Origin: Monodelphis domestica
Lineage: Eukaryota > Chordata > Mammalia > Didelphimorphia > Didelphidae
Direction of reading: 5' to 3'
NCBI RefSeq assembly: GCF_027887165.1
Contig: NC_077230.1
Coordinates: 344,935,850 to 344,999,849 of the forward strand
Length of the DNA: 64,000 nt
Shown: positions 1-10,376 of the stretch, piece after piece
Layout: each line of letters begins with the position of its first letter
Numbering within the stretch: the stretch's first letter is position 1
The notes under the pieces: model-generated
What the model was told of the DNA's origin: nothing
What the model saw: the letters and a program-made list of their open reading frames with translations, nothing else
The model's database searches: none
Position numbers and translations under genes: made by a program

Positions 1-70
1 AGGGGGCAGCTCACTTGTGATGTGATGGTGCAGGTTGAGCACTCAGTCTCTAAAAGGCTCACCATCACTG
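1..70 (+). mobile_element. hAT-type non-autonomous DNA transposon, right end
   Basis: This is the right-hand 70 bp of the element seen whole at 49,703-49,916. It ends in ctcaccatcactg and is followed by ttctaaag, the same 8-bp flank as in copy B. The terminus resembles the OposCharlie/OC1 group of hAT elements, a name recalled from memory. It is shared by both copies, so it predates the duplication. Confidence 0.6.
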
Positions 71-1978
71 TTCTAAAGTTTATTTTAGTTCTGGTATCCC
101 ATGATTCTGATTCTCAGTTACCTGTGGACAGAAGTAATAAGCCTAATGTATTTTCTGACTTTTGCCTTGTTACCTATAGCCTAGATTCTAGATCCCCAAT
201 CATTTTTCTTCTGAAAGAGAATTAGAACTAAGAGACATACGAGTAATTTGCTTTTGACTTTGAGGAAACCAGCTTTATTTCTCTAAACCTTATATTCCTC
301 CTATGGAGAAGGGATAATCTGTGAGGCCCCTTCTTGCTCTATATCCCTATGAAATTACAGATCACCTAGCCTAAATCTCTCAGCTTTTAAAGACACTTAG
401 AGAGAATGTGACTTATCCAAGGTCACAGAGTGAGGCAGTGGCAAGGCCAGAGCTCATCTTTCTGTCTCTCAATTCTCATGCACTCTTGGTCACATTCCCA
501 CATATTAAGGAACAACTATTATCCCAGTCTTATGCTAGGTTCTATAGTGGACAGGAAAGAAGGAGAAGACATATCCATATCCTCAAGGAGCTACATGGGA
601 AGTAAATAGTGAGAAAATGGAACCAGATACATTCTAGAGTGTGTGGTACAGACTCTGAGTTGTTGTATATCAGAAGGAAGTCATTGTGGGTTGAGGTGGT
701 CCAGGAGGGCTTGCTAGAGGTGGTGGATTTTCAATTGGTCCTGAAAGGATGAGAAGGATAGGGAGAGACCAAGATAAGGTAGGCAATATTACATTTCAAA
801 GCTGTTTGAGCCATTCTTGTCCCCAACATCTCCAGAAGATAAGTGTAGGAAGAGGAAGAATGATGAAATGCAAAGAGAAGGAAGACAGCGATATGGGAAG
901 ACAATAAGTCAAGGAAGCTAGATTGGTATGGAAGAGTTTTAAAATACCCTTCCCACTCTCCTTGCCACTTTTCTCCCATAATACTCATCTGAGTTAAGCA
1001 AATCTTTAGTTTCTCTAAGACAGGAGTGGGAACCCTCTGGCTTGACCCTGGGACTGAACTTCAGTTCAATTTTTTTCTGGCAAGAGTATGACCCAATGGC
1101 TTCAGTCACAGGTAATGAAATCCATCTTGAATTTGTCCTATGAGGGCAACAAAACTGTATCATTCTGAGCACAATTTTGCGAATATTTGATAAAAGGGGT
1201 TGAAGATCTGTGAACAATACTAATTCATTTATGCCTATAGGAATTCATCATGGATTTTTTTACTCCTTTGTTATATTAAATAAGTAATATGTAACTGATT
1301 ATATATTATCCTCACTAGAATCCAACTGGACAACAAACTGAATTTCATTGGGGGAAAAATGGTTTATGAAAATAAATTTATGCTGGTTCCAGACATAAGG
1401 CAGCTCTAGTCAAAGCTCATTTTTCATACATCGATTAAATTGTGTGTTATGTTAGAAAGACTCTCTGGACTCAGAGTCAGGAGACATAGGTTCTCATCCT
1501 GACTGTAATTATATGGATTCTTTCCTAGGCCTCAGGATTCTCCTTTTGTAAAAGAGAAATGAAGGGGAAAGACATGATCTCTAAGACCTCTGATGACTCT
1601 AACATGGTATGACTTCTAGACTTCACATTCCAGGGCAGCATTTCAGCATGTGGGTGCTAGTACACTGCCACTGGGCATTTTGAGACTCCGGGAATTATAC
1701 AAAAGGGAGAGATCTCATGGTTTGAGTTTTAATAAAAGGAGCTCCTACTTCCTTAGCTTTTTTATGGTTTACAAAATGCTTTTCTCATAACAACTAGGCA
1801 ATACAAGGACTATCATTCCCATAATCCAGAAGAGGAATATGAAGCCAAGAGAAGGGACACTTAATATTCAGAGCTAGCACAAGAATGTGGACCCTCTGAA
1901 TCATGGTTCCGGTATCCTGCTACTATACTATATGAACACACCATTGCCTTCTCTACTTCCCGTGAGACCTGGGCCACC
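71..1978. other. Upstream flank of OR gene A with old repeats
   Basis: No coding gene is seen. About 360-480 and 1,455-1,625 resemble MIR-type SINE sequence, and 1,730-1,880 resembles a THER1 3' part (bases like gtttacaaaatgctttt followed by a degenerate gagg-type tract). About 490-780 resembles the ancient interspersed repeat also seen at 4,130-5,140 (ctcaaggagcta motif). OR genes usually have a non-coding 5' exon upstream, but I cannot place it or the promoter from sequence alone. The same order of elements is present at 49,917-52,334. Confidence 0.5.
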
Positions 1979-2944
1979 ATGGCCCACTGCAGTAACCAAA
2001 GCATACCATCTCATAAGACTGTCTTCATACTGCTAGGCTTCCCAGCTCTTCAGGAGGCACCTCTCCCACTCTTCTTCACCTTCTTGGCCCTATACACTTT
2101 CATTGTTGTGGGCAATGTATTAATCCTAGTGGCTGTGGTTGGAGATCCCAGGCTCCACAAGCCCATGTATTTCTTCCTCTGCAACCTCTCAGCTGTAGAT
2201 ATCCTCTTTACAACCACCACTGTGCCCAAGATGCTGGCCATGTTCCGCTTCCAACATAATACCATCTCCTTCGAAGGCTGCTTCCTACAGATGTACAGCT
2301 TCCATTCCCTTGGGGTCATGGAATCTTTCATCCTGGTAGTCATGGCTTATGATCGCTATGAAGCCATCTGCCACCCACTGCACTATCCTGTCCGTATGAC
2401 TCCGCAGGCCAATGCCAGGCTGGCAGCAAGTGCCTGGGCTATGGCACTGATCATCCCCGCCCCAGTGATGGTGGAGACTTCACAGTTAGAATACACAGCC
2501 AGGGCCACAGTGGAGCATTGTTTCTGTGACCACCTTGCTGTAGTAAGGGCTGCCTGTCAGGATGCTGGGACTGAGCAGCAGACTTTTGTTGGCTTCTGCA
2601 TTGCCATGAGTGTTTCATTGGTGCCTCTGTTCCTAGTTCTATTTTCCTATGGGAAGATCCTGGCTTCTATTCTAAGGATTGCCTCCCAGGAAGGTCGGGC
2701 CAAGGCCTTTTCTACTTGTACATCCCACCTTATGGTTGTTGGTACGTACTATTCATCCATTGCTGTGGCCTATGTGTCCTACCAAATGGAGATGGCCATT
2801 GACCTTCATGTGCTCAGCAATGTCATTTATGCCATCCTGACTCCCATGTTGAACCCCCTCATCTATACACTGAGGAACAAGGATGTAAAGGAGGCCATTA
2901 AGACAGTCTTTCAACATGTGTTTTCTCATTTGAAGAACCCTTAG
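1979..2944 (+). CDS. OR2AT4-like: Olfactory receptor, OR2AT-like (copy A)
   Basis: This is an intact single-exon class A GPCR of 321 aa, a usual length for class II ORs. It would be an odorant receptor in the plasma membrane of olfactory sensory neurons, coupled to G-olf. The ATG sits in a strong Kozak context (gccaccatgg). Visible marks are an N-glycosylation site at N6-Q-S8, the TM1 GN pair at 45-46, LHKPMYFFL at 59-67, conserved C101, MAYDRYEAIC at 122-131, a Cys-rich second extracellular loop (C181, C183, C193), KAFSTCTSHL at 242-251, and PMLNPLIYTLRN at 289-300. The closest family I recall is OR2AT4, through FTTTTVPKML, CFCDHLAVV and VVGTYYSSIA. Oddities are E128 where ORs normally have V (DRYVAIC), and R90, where copy B and recalled OR2AT4 have L. 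No frameshift or stop. The subfamily call is from memory; membership in the OR family is certain. Confidence 0.95.
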   Translation: MAHCSNQSIPSHKTVFILLGFPALQEAPLPLFFTFLALYTFIVVGNVLILVAVVGDPRLHKPMYFFLCNLSAVDILFTTTTVPKMLAMFRFQHNTISFEGCFLQMYSFHSLGVMESFILVVMAYDRYEAICHPLHYPVRMTPQANARLAASAWAMALIIPAPVMVETSQLEYTARATVEHCFCDHLAVVRAACQDAGTEQQTFVGFCIAMSVSLVPLFLVLFSYGKILASILRIASQEGRAKAFSTCTSHLMVVGTYYSSIAVAYVSYQMEMAIDLHVLSNVIYAILTPMLNPLIYTLRNKDVKEAIKTVFQHVFSHLKNP

Positions 2945-4129
2945 CCAGTTTATTAAAAAAAATGCCTAGGACTCTTATTAGACAACAAATTTAAGATGAG
3001 CCAACTTTCTGATATAGTGAATGGCTAATATAGAATTTTTTTAAATCTTCCCTGTTGTACAGCATAGGCCTCAGCGCATTTACCGGCAGAGTCTGGGGCT
3101 GCTTTTTCCTTTGGCCAGAGTTCTCAGAAGCTTTCCAAGGTCTCTGACTGTCTGGGAGATAAACATATTTCTATGAGATTAACACTTGTCTCATAGAATG
3201 TGTTGTCTTCATGATTCATGATTAAATTTTGAGACATTTTCCCAGACCATTTCTGGGGGCTGGGGATCTTGGCCAGGTTGCTGAGACCCTGGAAGCAGCG
3301 ATGCAAACTACAGTTGGTAAAACGCCTTCTTTGTTTTGGGGTCAATAAAAATTCCCTTCTGGAAAGTAGACTTTGGAGCCTTGCCCATTGAAAAGGATAT
3401 TTTTGCCCGGAACTTTCCTGAATGGGACCTTGAAAGCTGAGACTTGGGATCTCCCTCCGTTGGAATATTCAGGTGTTTGTGTTTCCCCCATTTGGTGATG
3501 TATCTTTCTTTTCTTTCTCTCTTTCTCTCTCATTAGTACTACTGTTTCTATATTCCTTTATGCTTTCTGATTGATTTGTTTATGCTTTCTGTTGTAAGCT
3601 AAATTGATAGATCTTTTCATAAAAATAATAAATCTATTTCTTTTTACCCTTTTAACTAAAAATACTGTGGAGAAACCTATCTTATTGTAGTAGTAAATCT
3701 CAAATCACAAATAGTTAAGCAGCTGCATATGTAACACCTTAATGTTACATGTGGCAGTCAAAAAGCACATGCATTCTTAGACCACACTAAGAGAGACTAA
3801 ATATCCTAAAGAAGCAAGGTCTTCTTTTCTCTACCTTCATCAAACCCCATGTTGTATATTGCTTTTGGATTAGGCTGTCATGTTTTAGGAAGGATATTGT
3901 CAAATTGGAAAGTGGCCAAAGGAAGGCAACCAAGATAGAGCAATGGAACAGAAAGGCATTTAATGTGGGGGATGATTGAAGAACTTGAGAATGTTTAGTC
4001 TAAAGTAGACTTGGGGGAATATTCTTTTCTTAAAATAGTTGGAAGAAATGAGGAAGAGGGGTTTGATTTTTCTTCTTATACCCAGAGAAAAGAACAAGAC
4101 ACCAGTCAGAAAGGACTGATGTAACTACT
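2945..4129. other. 3' flank of OR gene A
   Basis: No gene is seen. This segment is conserved with 53,301-54,470. AATAAA occurs at 3,344-3,349, a candidate OR polyadenylation signal about 400 bp after the stop and preserved in copy B at 53,698-53,703. A second AATAAA lies near 3,627. A short CT-rich stretch lies near 3,505-3,533. Confidence 0.45.
3344..3349 (+). promoter_or_regulatory. Candidate polyadenylation signal of OR gene A
   Basis: AATAAA lies 400 bp downstream of the OR stop codon and is conserved in copy B. Whether transcripts end here cannot be told from sequence. Confidence 0.3.
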
Positions 4130-4256
4130 TTCTACATGCAAGGCACTGGGACTGCAAAGAAAAAAGATGAAAAAATTCCTGCCCTCAAGGAACTTATGTT
4201 CTGCTGGGCAGAAAAAACATGTACTCAGATAAAGCAATACAAATATAAATATATTG

Positions 4257-4258
<2 letters not shown>

Positions 4259-4304
<46 letters not shown>
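4259..4304 (+). repeat. (GT)23 microsatellite
   Basis: Pure GT dinucleotide run of 46 bp, with a matching run in copy B at about 54,610-54,655. Confidence 0.97.
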
Positions 4305-4306
<2 letters not shown>

Positions 4307-4393
4307 ATATATATAAAGTAATTACAGGACAGAAAGTAGCAATAGCCTAGAAGGACCAGGCTTATATGGGATGTGACACTTGACCTAAATCTT

Positions 4394-4584
4394 TTTTTAA
4401 ACCCTTACCTTCTGTCTTGGAATCACTACTGTGTATTGCTTCCAAGCAGAAGAGTTGTAAGGGCTAGGCAATGGGGGTTAAGTGATTTGTCAAGGGTCAT
4501 ACAGCTGGGAAGTGTCTGAAGCCAGATTTGAACCCAGGACCTCCCATCTCTAGGCCTGGCTTTCAATCTACTGAGCTGCCCCTT
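4394..4584 (-). mobile_element. tRNA-derived CORE-SINE (Mar1/WALLSI type)
   Basis: Read on the minus strand it starts ggggcagctcagtagattg, has a B-box-like gttcaaatctgg, a core with cttaacccccattgcc, and ends in an A-rich tail (poly-T on the plus strand). It is flanked by the perfect 14-bp target-site duplication ttgacctaaatctt (4,380-4,393 and 4,585-4,598). The same insertion is in copy B, so it predates the duplication. Confidence 0.85.
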
Positions 4585-5140
4585 TTGACCTAAATCTTGA
4601 ATGAAAACTAGGTAATCTAAGGGAAAGGGTGAAGGGGAAGAATATTCCTGTCATGGACAATAGCCAGTGTAAATCATGTATGTAGGAATTGAGGATGATC
4701 TACAGGGAATGGCAAGTAGGTGATTTCAATTAAAGCATAGAGTTCATTGAAGGGAAGCAATGTGAAGTCAGTCTGGAAAGATAAGTTGGTGATAGGTTGT
4801 GAAAGGCTTTCTCAACAGAAGAATTTGTATTTTATTTTGGAGGAAAGATGGAGCCACAGAAAACTGTTGAGTAGAAGAATGAAATGGTCAGTACTCTGCT
4901 TTATAAATATTGATTTGACAGTTGAATGGAAGATGAATTCAAGAAAGCAACAACTAGAGGCTGATTAGGAGGCTACTGTACTATTGCAGGACAAAGGTGA
5001 AGAGTTCTTTAAGTAGGGTGGTGGCCATGTGATTGAAGAGAAGGGAAGAGATATTAAAGATATTGTGAAGGCAAAATTGATAAGACTTGACAAGCTGAGA
5101 CAGAGAGGAAGACTTGAGGTTCAGTGTTAGACAAACTTAT

Positions 5141-5481
5141 TAACCATTAGTGTGGCTCCAAAAGCAGAACAGATTAATTACTAGAGGTCTGTAAGGAAAA
5201 AGATATGAACAACTGTCAAGAATGATCTACAAAGGAATCTTTTTCATGCATTGTTTAGACTCTCAAACCTTTGAGGTCCCTTCTAATGCAGAGACTACTT
5301 TATTCTTAAAGTCCTCATGGGAAATTCATTCTCTATGGGAAGGGAAGAGACATATCCTGGGAATTGAAACAGCCTCTGGGAAAGGTCTCAGAGACTTCTA
5401 GATGACTGGTCTGGTCGGGTCACTGAGGATAGCTCAGGATGATGACTGTCTACCTCCATATTGGGAGGCTATCCAGGGTCT
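5141..5481. other. Unannotated spacer
   Basis: I see no gene or clear repeat. The sequence continues collinear with copy B up to the LTR insertion point, where copy B reads straight through as cagggtctcccttac. Confidence 0.5.
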
Positions 5482-6811
5482 TGTGACTGTGAAAATATGG
5501 TTTCAAGATTTTGAATTGCCAAAACTGTAAAAGATAATTTTTAGTGTCTTGAGTTAAATCAAAAATAAGTGGTCGCCATGGGAAAAAATTCCCAAATATG
5601 AAATACCCAAGTCAGCTGGATTTCATGGAGATTTTAATTAATACAAATGAAGGAATTAAGGGAAGGGAAAGAGACAGAGTAAGAGGGAAAAGTAGGAAAA
5701 GGCTAGGGCCTAGGCCTTTCTCTTAAGAGAGAAACTAAGTCAATCTTTAATCACTCACCACAAGATTTTGTCCCAAGCAAAATTCTAGTGTTCAGAGAGA
5801 CCAGCTCCTATTCACCTTCCAAAGCTGAACTCTGTCCAGAGCCCTCAAGCTCCTTCTTTTTAAAGAAAATTCTCTCTTGTGTCACCTCCCCTAAATTTTC
5901 ACATCTACCAATCACAATAGATGCTTTTCCTAGGACTGCCCATTCTTAGTTTTTACCACTCTTTAGTTCTCACCTTCTCTGGGTAGATGATATCTTCTGA
6001 GTACTTCACACCTCTTTGCTAAGCTTGCCCTTTGTAAGTTGCTTGACCATTTAGTGATTAATTTGACCTTCATAGGTACTTAGCACCCTTTTGTATTATA
6101 TCTAAAAATAGACCTAGCTTAAGGGCTTTTGCCTCACTGTTAGTATGGACTGGGGACTTTTTCTCATTGTTCCATCAGGAGTTTATAACTTTATCTTCCC
6201 CTAAAGTATGCCTAAGTATGGGTGGAGTAATGTTAGAGCTCCCAATACATTCCTGACCAAGTACCTTCATTGTTTAATATGGGGAATAACCTTAACCAAA
6301 TGTTCCAAGGTAGACTCTGAGAAATTTTAAGATTCAATCACTCCTGATGATCATTGGGAGACTAGGCTTCCCATTGATAATTTAACATAATCATCTTGTA
6401 GTCATAAACACACTTCTAACTACAGATTCATACAATATTCAATTTTCTAAGGAGAAATTATAGTAGTGAAGGAGAAATAGAAATGAAAGAAAGCAAAACC
6501 AATGTTTTGCTAGGCACATTGACAGAAAGCCAAATTAAGGGGCAGTTCCCTTAGCATAAAAGTGTATATTTACAAATAAATGTTCAATCAAACTTTGGTT
6601 CAATTAACCATATCCAAAGTTCATTCTTGATCTTCTTGATGTAGTGTGGGTTTTCTGACTTCTTTCTGCAATAGTTAATTCTCTGGATTTAGGAGTTAGC
6701 AAACTTCTTCCTTGAAGATGTTTTCTCGAACAAAATCAAAATCTTGGATTTTATATTAAAATACAATCTCAAACAAAAAATCTAAAATCTTGGATTTTAA
6801 ATTAAAATACA
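5482..6811. mobile_element. Solo-LTR-like ERV fossil, present only in copy A
   Basis: A 1,330-bp insertion absent from copy B. It begins TGTGACTG, ends AAAATACA, and is flanked by the 4-bp direct repeat gtct (5,478-5,481 and 6,812-6,815); copy B has a single gtct. Internal text matches the LTR fragment at 30,798-31,515 and more distantly the inner LTR at 59,532-60,079. Near the right end a unit of about 45 bp containing atcttggatttta is repeated twice. A TG...CA element with 4-bp duplication suits a class I (ERV1-like) solo LTR. It inserted after the duplication. Confidence 0.6.
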
Positions 6812-6815
6812 GTCT

Positions 6816-7940
6816 CCCTTACTCTAGTCTTTAAGAGCCCATCAGAGGCAAGGGTGCTAATACTGCAGGAGTCAGGGGAAGAAGAGAAAGGGTTACCCCA
6901 CCCACCCACTCACCCACTTTTTATTCTGAGAAGTTTATCAGTTCACCCTAATCCTTCCATGTGGACACATTGGCTTAAAGGTTGCTGATTGAAATGAATA
7001 GATCATTCAACTGATGGTATATTTGGTGTATCATGTTGTATATTGTGTGTGTGTGTGTGCGTGTGTGCCATCTTTCTGTCCGACCCTCAAGGCAACATCA
7101 AGCCAAGAAACATTTACTAAGTAGTTACTATGTGCAAAGCCCTGGAATAAAAATACAAGTAAAAAGAGTCAGTTCTATTCTCAAGGAGTTTACATTTTAC
7201 CCATGTAATTTTATTCATTCTAATGGAGAGAATGACAGAAAAGGAAATGTAAAGGTACCTGGTGAGGCGGCATAATGGTGAAGTATGGAGGAGGGCAGCC
7301 TGGAGAGGAATGAAGAGATATCCAACCCAGTTCCTTCCTTCAATGGAACCTCTGGAAAAAACTATCTAATTAACTGAAAGGGTTTGAGGAGCAAAAGGTA
7401 CTTCTGAAGTGTGATTTCAAGGATGAAAATGATCTTCTAGGATGAAGAAGTTTTGTGGTGTATGTAACTCCCCCCTCAAATGGAAGGTGTTCTGAGCACA
7501 AGACCTGTGCCACCCCACCTCAGACTGGGACTCACCCAGAGAAGGAGCCATGTCTCCTCCCTTCAGACTGAAAGTTCCCTATGGACAGAAAGTATGCAAA
7601 TATACGTTCTCAGACAGGGATTGGATTTCTTATATATTCTTCAGGACTCCACTCCCAACCTCCCTACCTCATAACAATAATAATGACCTATGTCTCACCA
7701 AGATGACATCCCAGGCCCCAGTGTCACCTGGGTATCAGTTTTGGTTAGAGTATTTTTAGCAGTGAGGATGCGTTTTTTCAGAACTATTCCTACCCTCTCA
7801 CATGGTTCCACATGAAATTAAGAATATTTATGATATAATTAACCAGGGTTCCAGGTTCAGTCTGGGACAAGTGTCAAGGCTCATTCTAGAATTGGGATCA
7901 GGGTTTAGCCTGGGGTTAAATATAGGGCTCATTTTGGTGT
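6816..7940. other. Spacer with GT tract, old repeat and degenerate minisatellite
   Basis: Contains an imperfect GT run at about 7,043-7,068 and, at about 7,085-7,245, a piece of the same ancient repeat as 4,130-5,140 (tactatgtgcaaagccctgg, ctcaaggagtttaca). From about 7,840 to 7,940 a degenerate repeat built on ggttcagtctgggacaag and agggctcattttgg can be read. Short ORFs here are not supported as genes. Confidence 0.45.
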
Positions 7941-7980
7941 TTTTTAAAAATAATTTTTTCTTTATTTTATTCTGGTGACA
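7941..7980 (-). mobile_element. Stub of an L1 3' end, remainder deleted in copy A
   Basis: The A-rich tail and the last bases of a minus-strand L1 match copy B at 57,021-57,062. At 7,980 the match jumps past the L1 body and its flank to the sequence equivalent to about 58,052. The stub shows that the L1 was once present here. Confidence 0.65.
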
Positions 7981-8889
7981 AAAGGTCTATTCCCAATAGT
8001 GCCAACCAATGCAGAGGGACAATCAGATCCTTCCACAAGAATCCATAAGGTTCTCTTTTGTCTTTCTCTTCCAATCTCTGAAAAACTTAAACCCAAAATC
8101 AAGCTCAGTTTTTCTACCTTTTCCACTGTTAACCAAGGAAATGCCAAGAAATCTGTTGTCTCCTCAGTCCTGAATCTTCTGGGCTTCATTATATCTTTTG
8201 CTGTGATAATTAATATCCAGGAGCCTGGTGCAGTTCTTCTGCTTGTAGCCTCCAATCTCAGCTGGCAACAATAAGTCTTGGTCTGACACAGTCAGGCAAA
8301 TCTCAGTTGCTATTTCTGTATCTCTCTTCACGCATAGTACATTGGTCTTTCCACAGGGCAGATGTTTGCCTTTTGATTGAGGTGGCCTGAGAGTCTATTT
8401 TCCCCTTCTTCCCTCATTTCTTACCTTGCTCTCTCTCCCATCTGTTCATTCCTCTCTGCTCTCACAGGCACCATCCTAAGACCAATCCTCATTGCCACCT
8501 AAGAGCCTTCTAATGGGTCTTTTTGTCTTGTCTTGTCTTGGTCCTTTTGGGCCATCTTTCATTTGCTACCATACTGATATTCTTATTGCATTGATCCATT
8601 ATCTTCCAAATTCAAATTCCATTCATTGAAAAACAATTTGCTGCCTCCTAACAAATCTTCCATACCCCCTCCTCTCCCTCTCTTCTTTTCTCCCTTCTCC
8701 TTTGTTTATCTTCTTTTCCTTTCTTCCCTCCCTTTTCCAATCCATTCTTTCCCCCACTGTTAGAAAAATCTTTTTTTAACGTGTAGATCAAGTCACATCA
8801 CTATTTTGTTTAAAAAAAAAAAAGAACAAGCTACTTAAACTGGTGACTCTTTGCAACAAATTTCTCCCTTCCGTGCATTTTGTGGTCCT
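7981..8889. other. Spacer, pyrimidine-rich
   Basis: No gene is supported. A 99-codon plus-strand frame (7,975-8,274) is interrupted in copy B and has no recognisable domain. The sequence is CT-rich from 8,395 to 8,760, with a short tcttg array near 8,525 and a poly-A run near 8,811. Collinear with 58,052-58,930. Confidence 0.45.
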
Positions 8890-9225
8890 GATTAAATGAT
8901 TTACTATCTCTGACTCCAAAACACACCCTATTCTTTCCTGCCTCTGTGCCTTGGCTCACACTGTATCTTCTGCTTCTAAAATCCTTCCTTCCCTTCTCTG
9001 CCTGTTAAAATCCAAGCTCTTCCTTCAAAATCCTTCTTACATGCTATCTCATTCAGGAGGTCTCTATTCCTGCCAGACACAAACAACCTGTCCCTTCTGA
9101 CCTCACAGTCTGTTTTCACCACTTTATTCATTATGCTTATTGTATATTCTAGACATCTGCATTGATATCTTATCTTCCTACTAGATTATGAGCTCCATGA
9201 AGGCAAGGACTACTTTAGCTAGGCC
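8890..9225. repeat. L2-type LINE 3'-end remnant
   Basis: Motifs such as ccttcaaaatccttcttac, then tgctatctcattcaggaggtc, then tagattatgagctccatgaaggcaaggac are typical of L2 3' ends. In copy B the same remnant is split by nested LTRs at 59,198-60,288. Confidence 0.55.
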
Positions 9226-9505
9226 TTTCAATTCCTTCAGGGGAAAGCACAATGTTCTGCACTCTGTAATAACAATGAGGATGGTAATGGTCAGAGTGAG
9301 GGCCAGTCTAAACAATTACTCAGCCCAACTTCAAGCAGGTACCAAAATGCTAGCTCTGGTGTCCTTATACTTTTATCATGTGAGAACACAACTGGATAGT
9401 TCACTAGGTGGGGGGAAAGCCTGGACACGTCAATCAATTGTAAACCTCAGTCTAGGTACAGAACAAAAGACATTGATTAATGTAGATGTCTTTAATATCC
9501 ATTGC

Positions 9506-10146
9506 GTAACTAAAATAATGCTTCATAGGAAGCATGTTCAGATTAGCTGAAGAACCTATATTCCTGTGGATGAACTTCATGATTCATGTATAAAATATAA
9601 AACCAGTTTAGAACCCAACACTGTACAAACAGAATCCCAGGGGTAGAAATCAATGATGGCAGCATCTCCATCATGAGTCAAAGACAGGCTGCATACAATG
9701 AGGAGGTGCTGCCAAAGCTTTAGTCTCCTTCCTCTTCTCTCCCAAGTGATTACTTCTTGAGGGCATAGATGGAAGCTTCTTTCCTTTGCCAGATTCACAA
9801 ATCCCTGGGATCTGAACTGGCTCACTATTTTCGAGGTCACTAACAGGGTAGGATTAAGCTTCCTGAACCATTCCACACCCTTCCTGGTCAATGTTCTGCT
9901 AGTAAATCAAATGGTTTTCAAATACATCTGAATAAATTAAGAACTATCACCCCTTTCCTGTCCCTCCCTCCCCCACTCAGTCTAAATCATATACTAGATT
10001 GGTTGATTGGTTCAGCTGAGATTGAATAAAAAACTGAGACATGTTGTCACCTGGTAAAGGTATGCAAGAAATAACATGTGATTACTTTAAGTGGGGTGGA
10101 ATAATTATCTAGGCTGACCTCCAGTCTTAACAACAACAACAATCAA
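9506..10146. other. 641-bp block identical between duplication copies
   Basis: I compared this stretch line by line with 60,669-61,309 and found no difference, whereas neighbouring sequence differs by about 1-4%. No known gene is recognised. A 104-codon minus-strand frame (9,577-9,891) is therefore also identical in both copies, but it has no recognisable domain and no codon-level evidence of selection can be drawn from identity alone. Recent gene conversion or strong constraint could explain the block. Confidence 0.75.
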
Positions 10147-10376
10147 CAATAGCTGGCATTTAAGGTTTGTGAACCACTTTACATCCATTATCTCATTTGA
10201 TCAGCAGACACAATTCAATTTCTACACCACTTTAGGTTCACATCCTGCTTTTCGCACACACTATAAGACAAATACACTAGTATTATCTCCATTTTGTAGA
10301 GGCAGAAATCAGGGGAGTTACACCGCTGGTAGACATAGGACTAGAATTGTTCTGGCCTAATAATTACAGCTGCCCC
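10129..10376 (+). mobile_element. THER1/MIR-type SINE, copy A
   Basis: Starts with an aacaacaacaat run and tagctggcattt, has ttatctcatttgatc in the middle and atctccattttgtagaggc, and ends in cagctgcccc. This is the usual order of a THER1-type CORE-SINE in reverse-tail orientation. Copy B has it at 61,292-61,545 with a 3-bp change in the aac run. Confidence 0.7.

Larger units (their letters stand above)
4130..5140 (+). repeat. Ancient interspersed repeat, copy A
   Basis: The text runs from a caaggcactgggactgcaaag motif through ctgccctcaaggaact to ttgtgaaaggctttctcaac and a gatttgacagttga section. The same ordered motifs recur at 46,740-48,500 and in copy B, and partly at 7,085-7,245. This is an old, widely dispersed mammalian repeat of uncertain class. 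It is interrupted by a microsatellite and by a SINE. Confidence 0.5.

Noticed and set aside
2050-2343. 97-codon minus-strand frame inside the OR gene, repeated in copy B
   Set aside because: Antisense shadow of the conserved OR coding sequence.
4259-4304. Z-DNA-forming regulatory element
   Set aside because: A plain GT microsatellite inside an old repeat; nothing in the context supports a regulatory role.
4394-4584. tRNA gene
   Set aside because: The A/B-box-like text belongs to a tRNA-derived SINE with an A-tail and target duplication; it does not fold as a tRNA on inspection.
9188-9550. 120-codon plus-strand frame
   Set aside because: Overlaps an L2 remnant at its start, is shortened to 105 codons in copy B by a single change, and has no recognisable motif.
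9577-9891. 104-codon minus-strand ORF identical in both copies
   Set aside because: Identity extends well beyond the ORF on both sides, so it reflects the identical DNA block and not selection on the frame; no domain or coding signature is visible.
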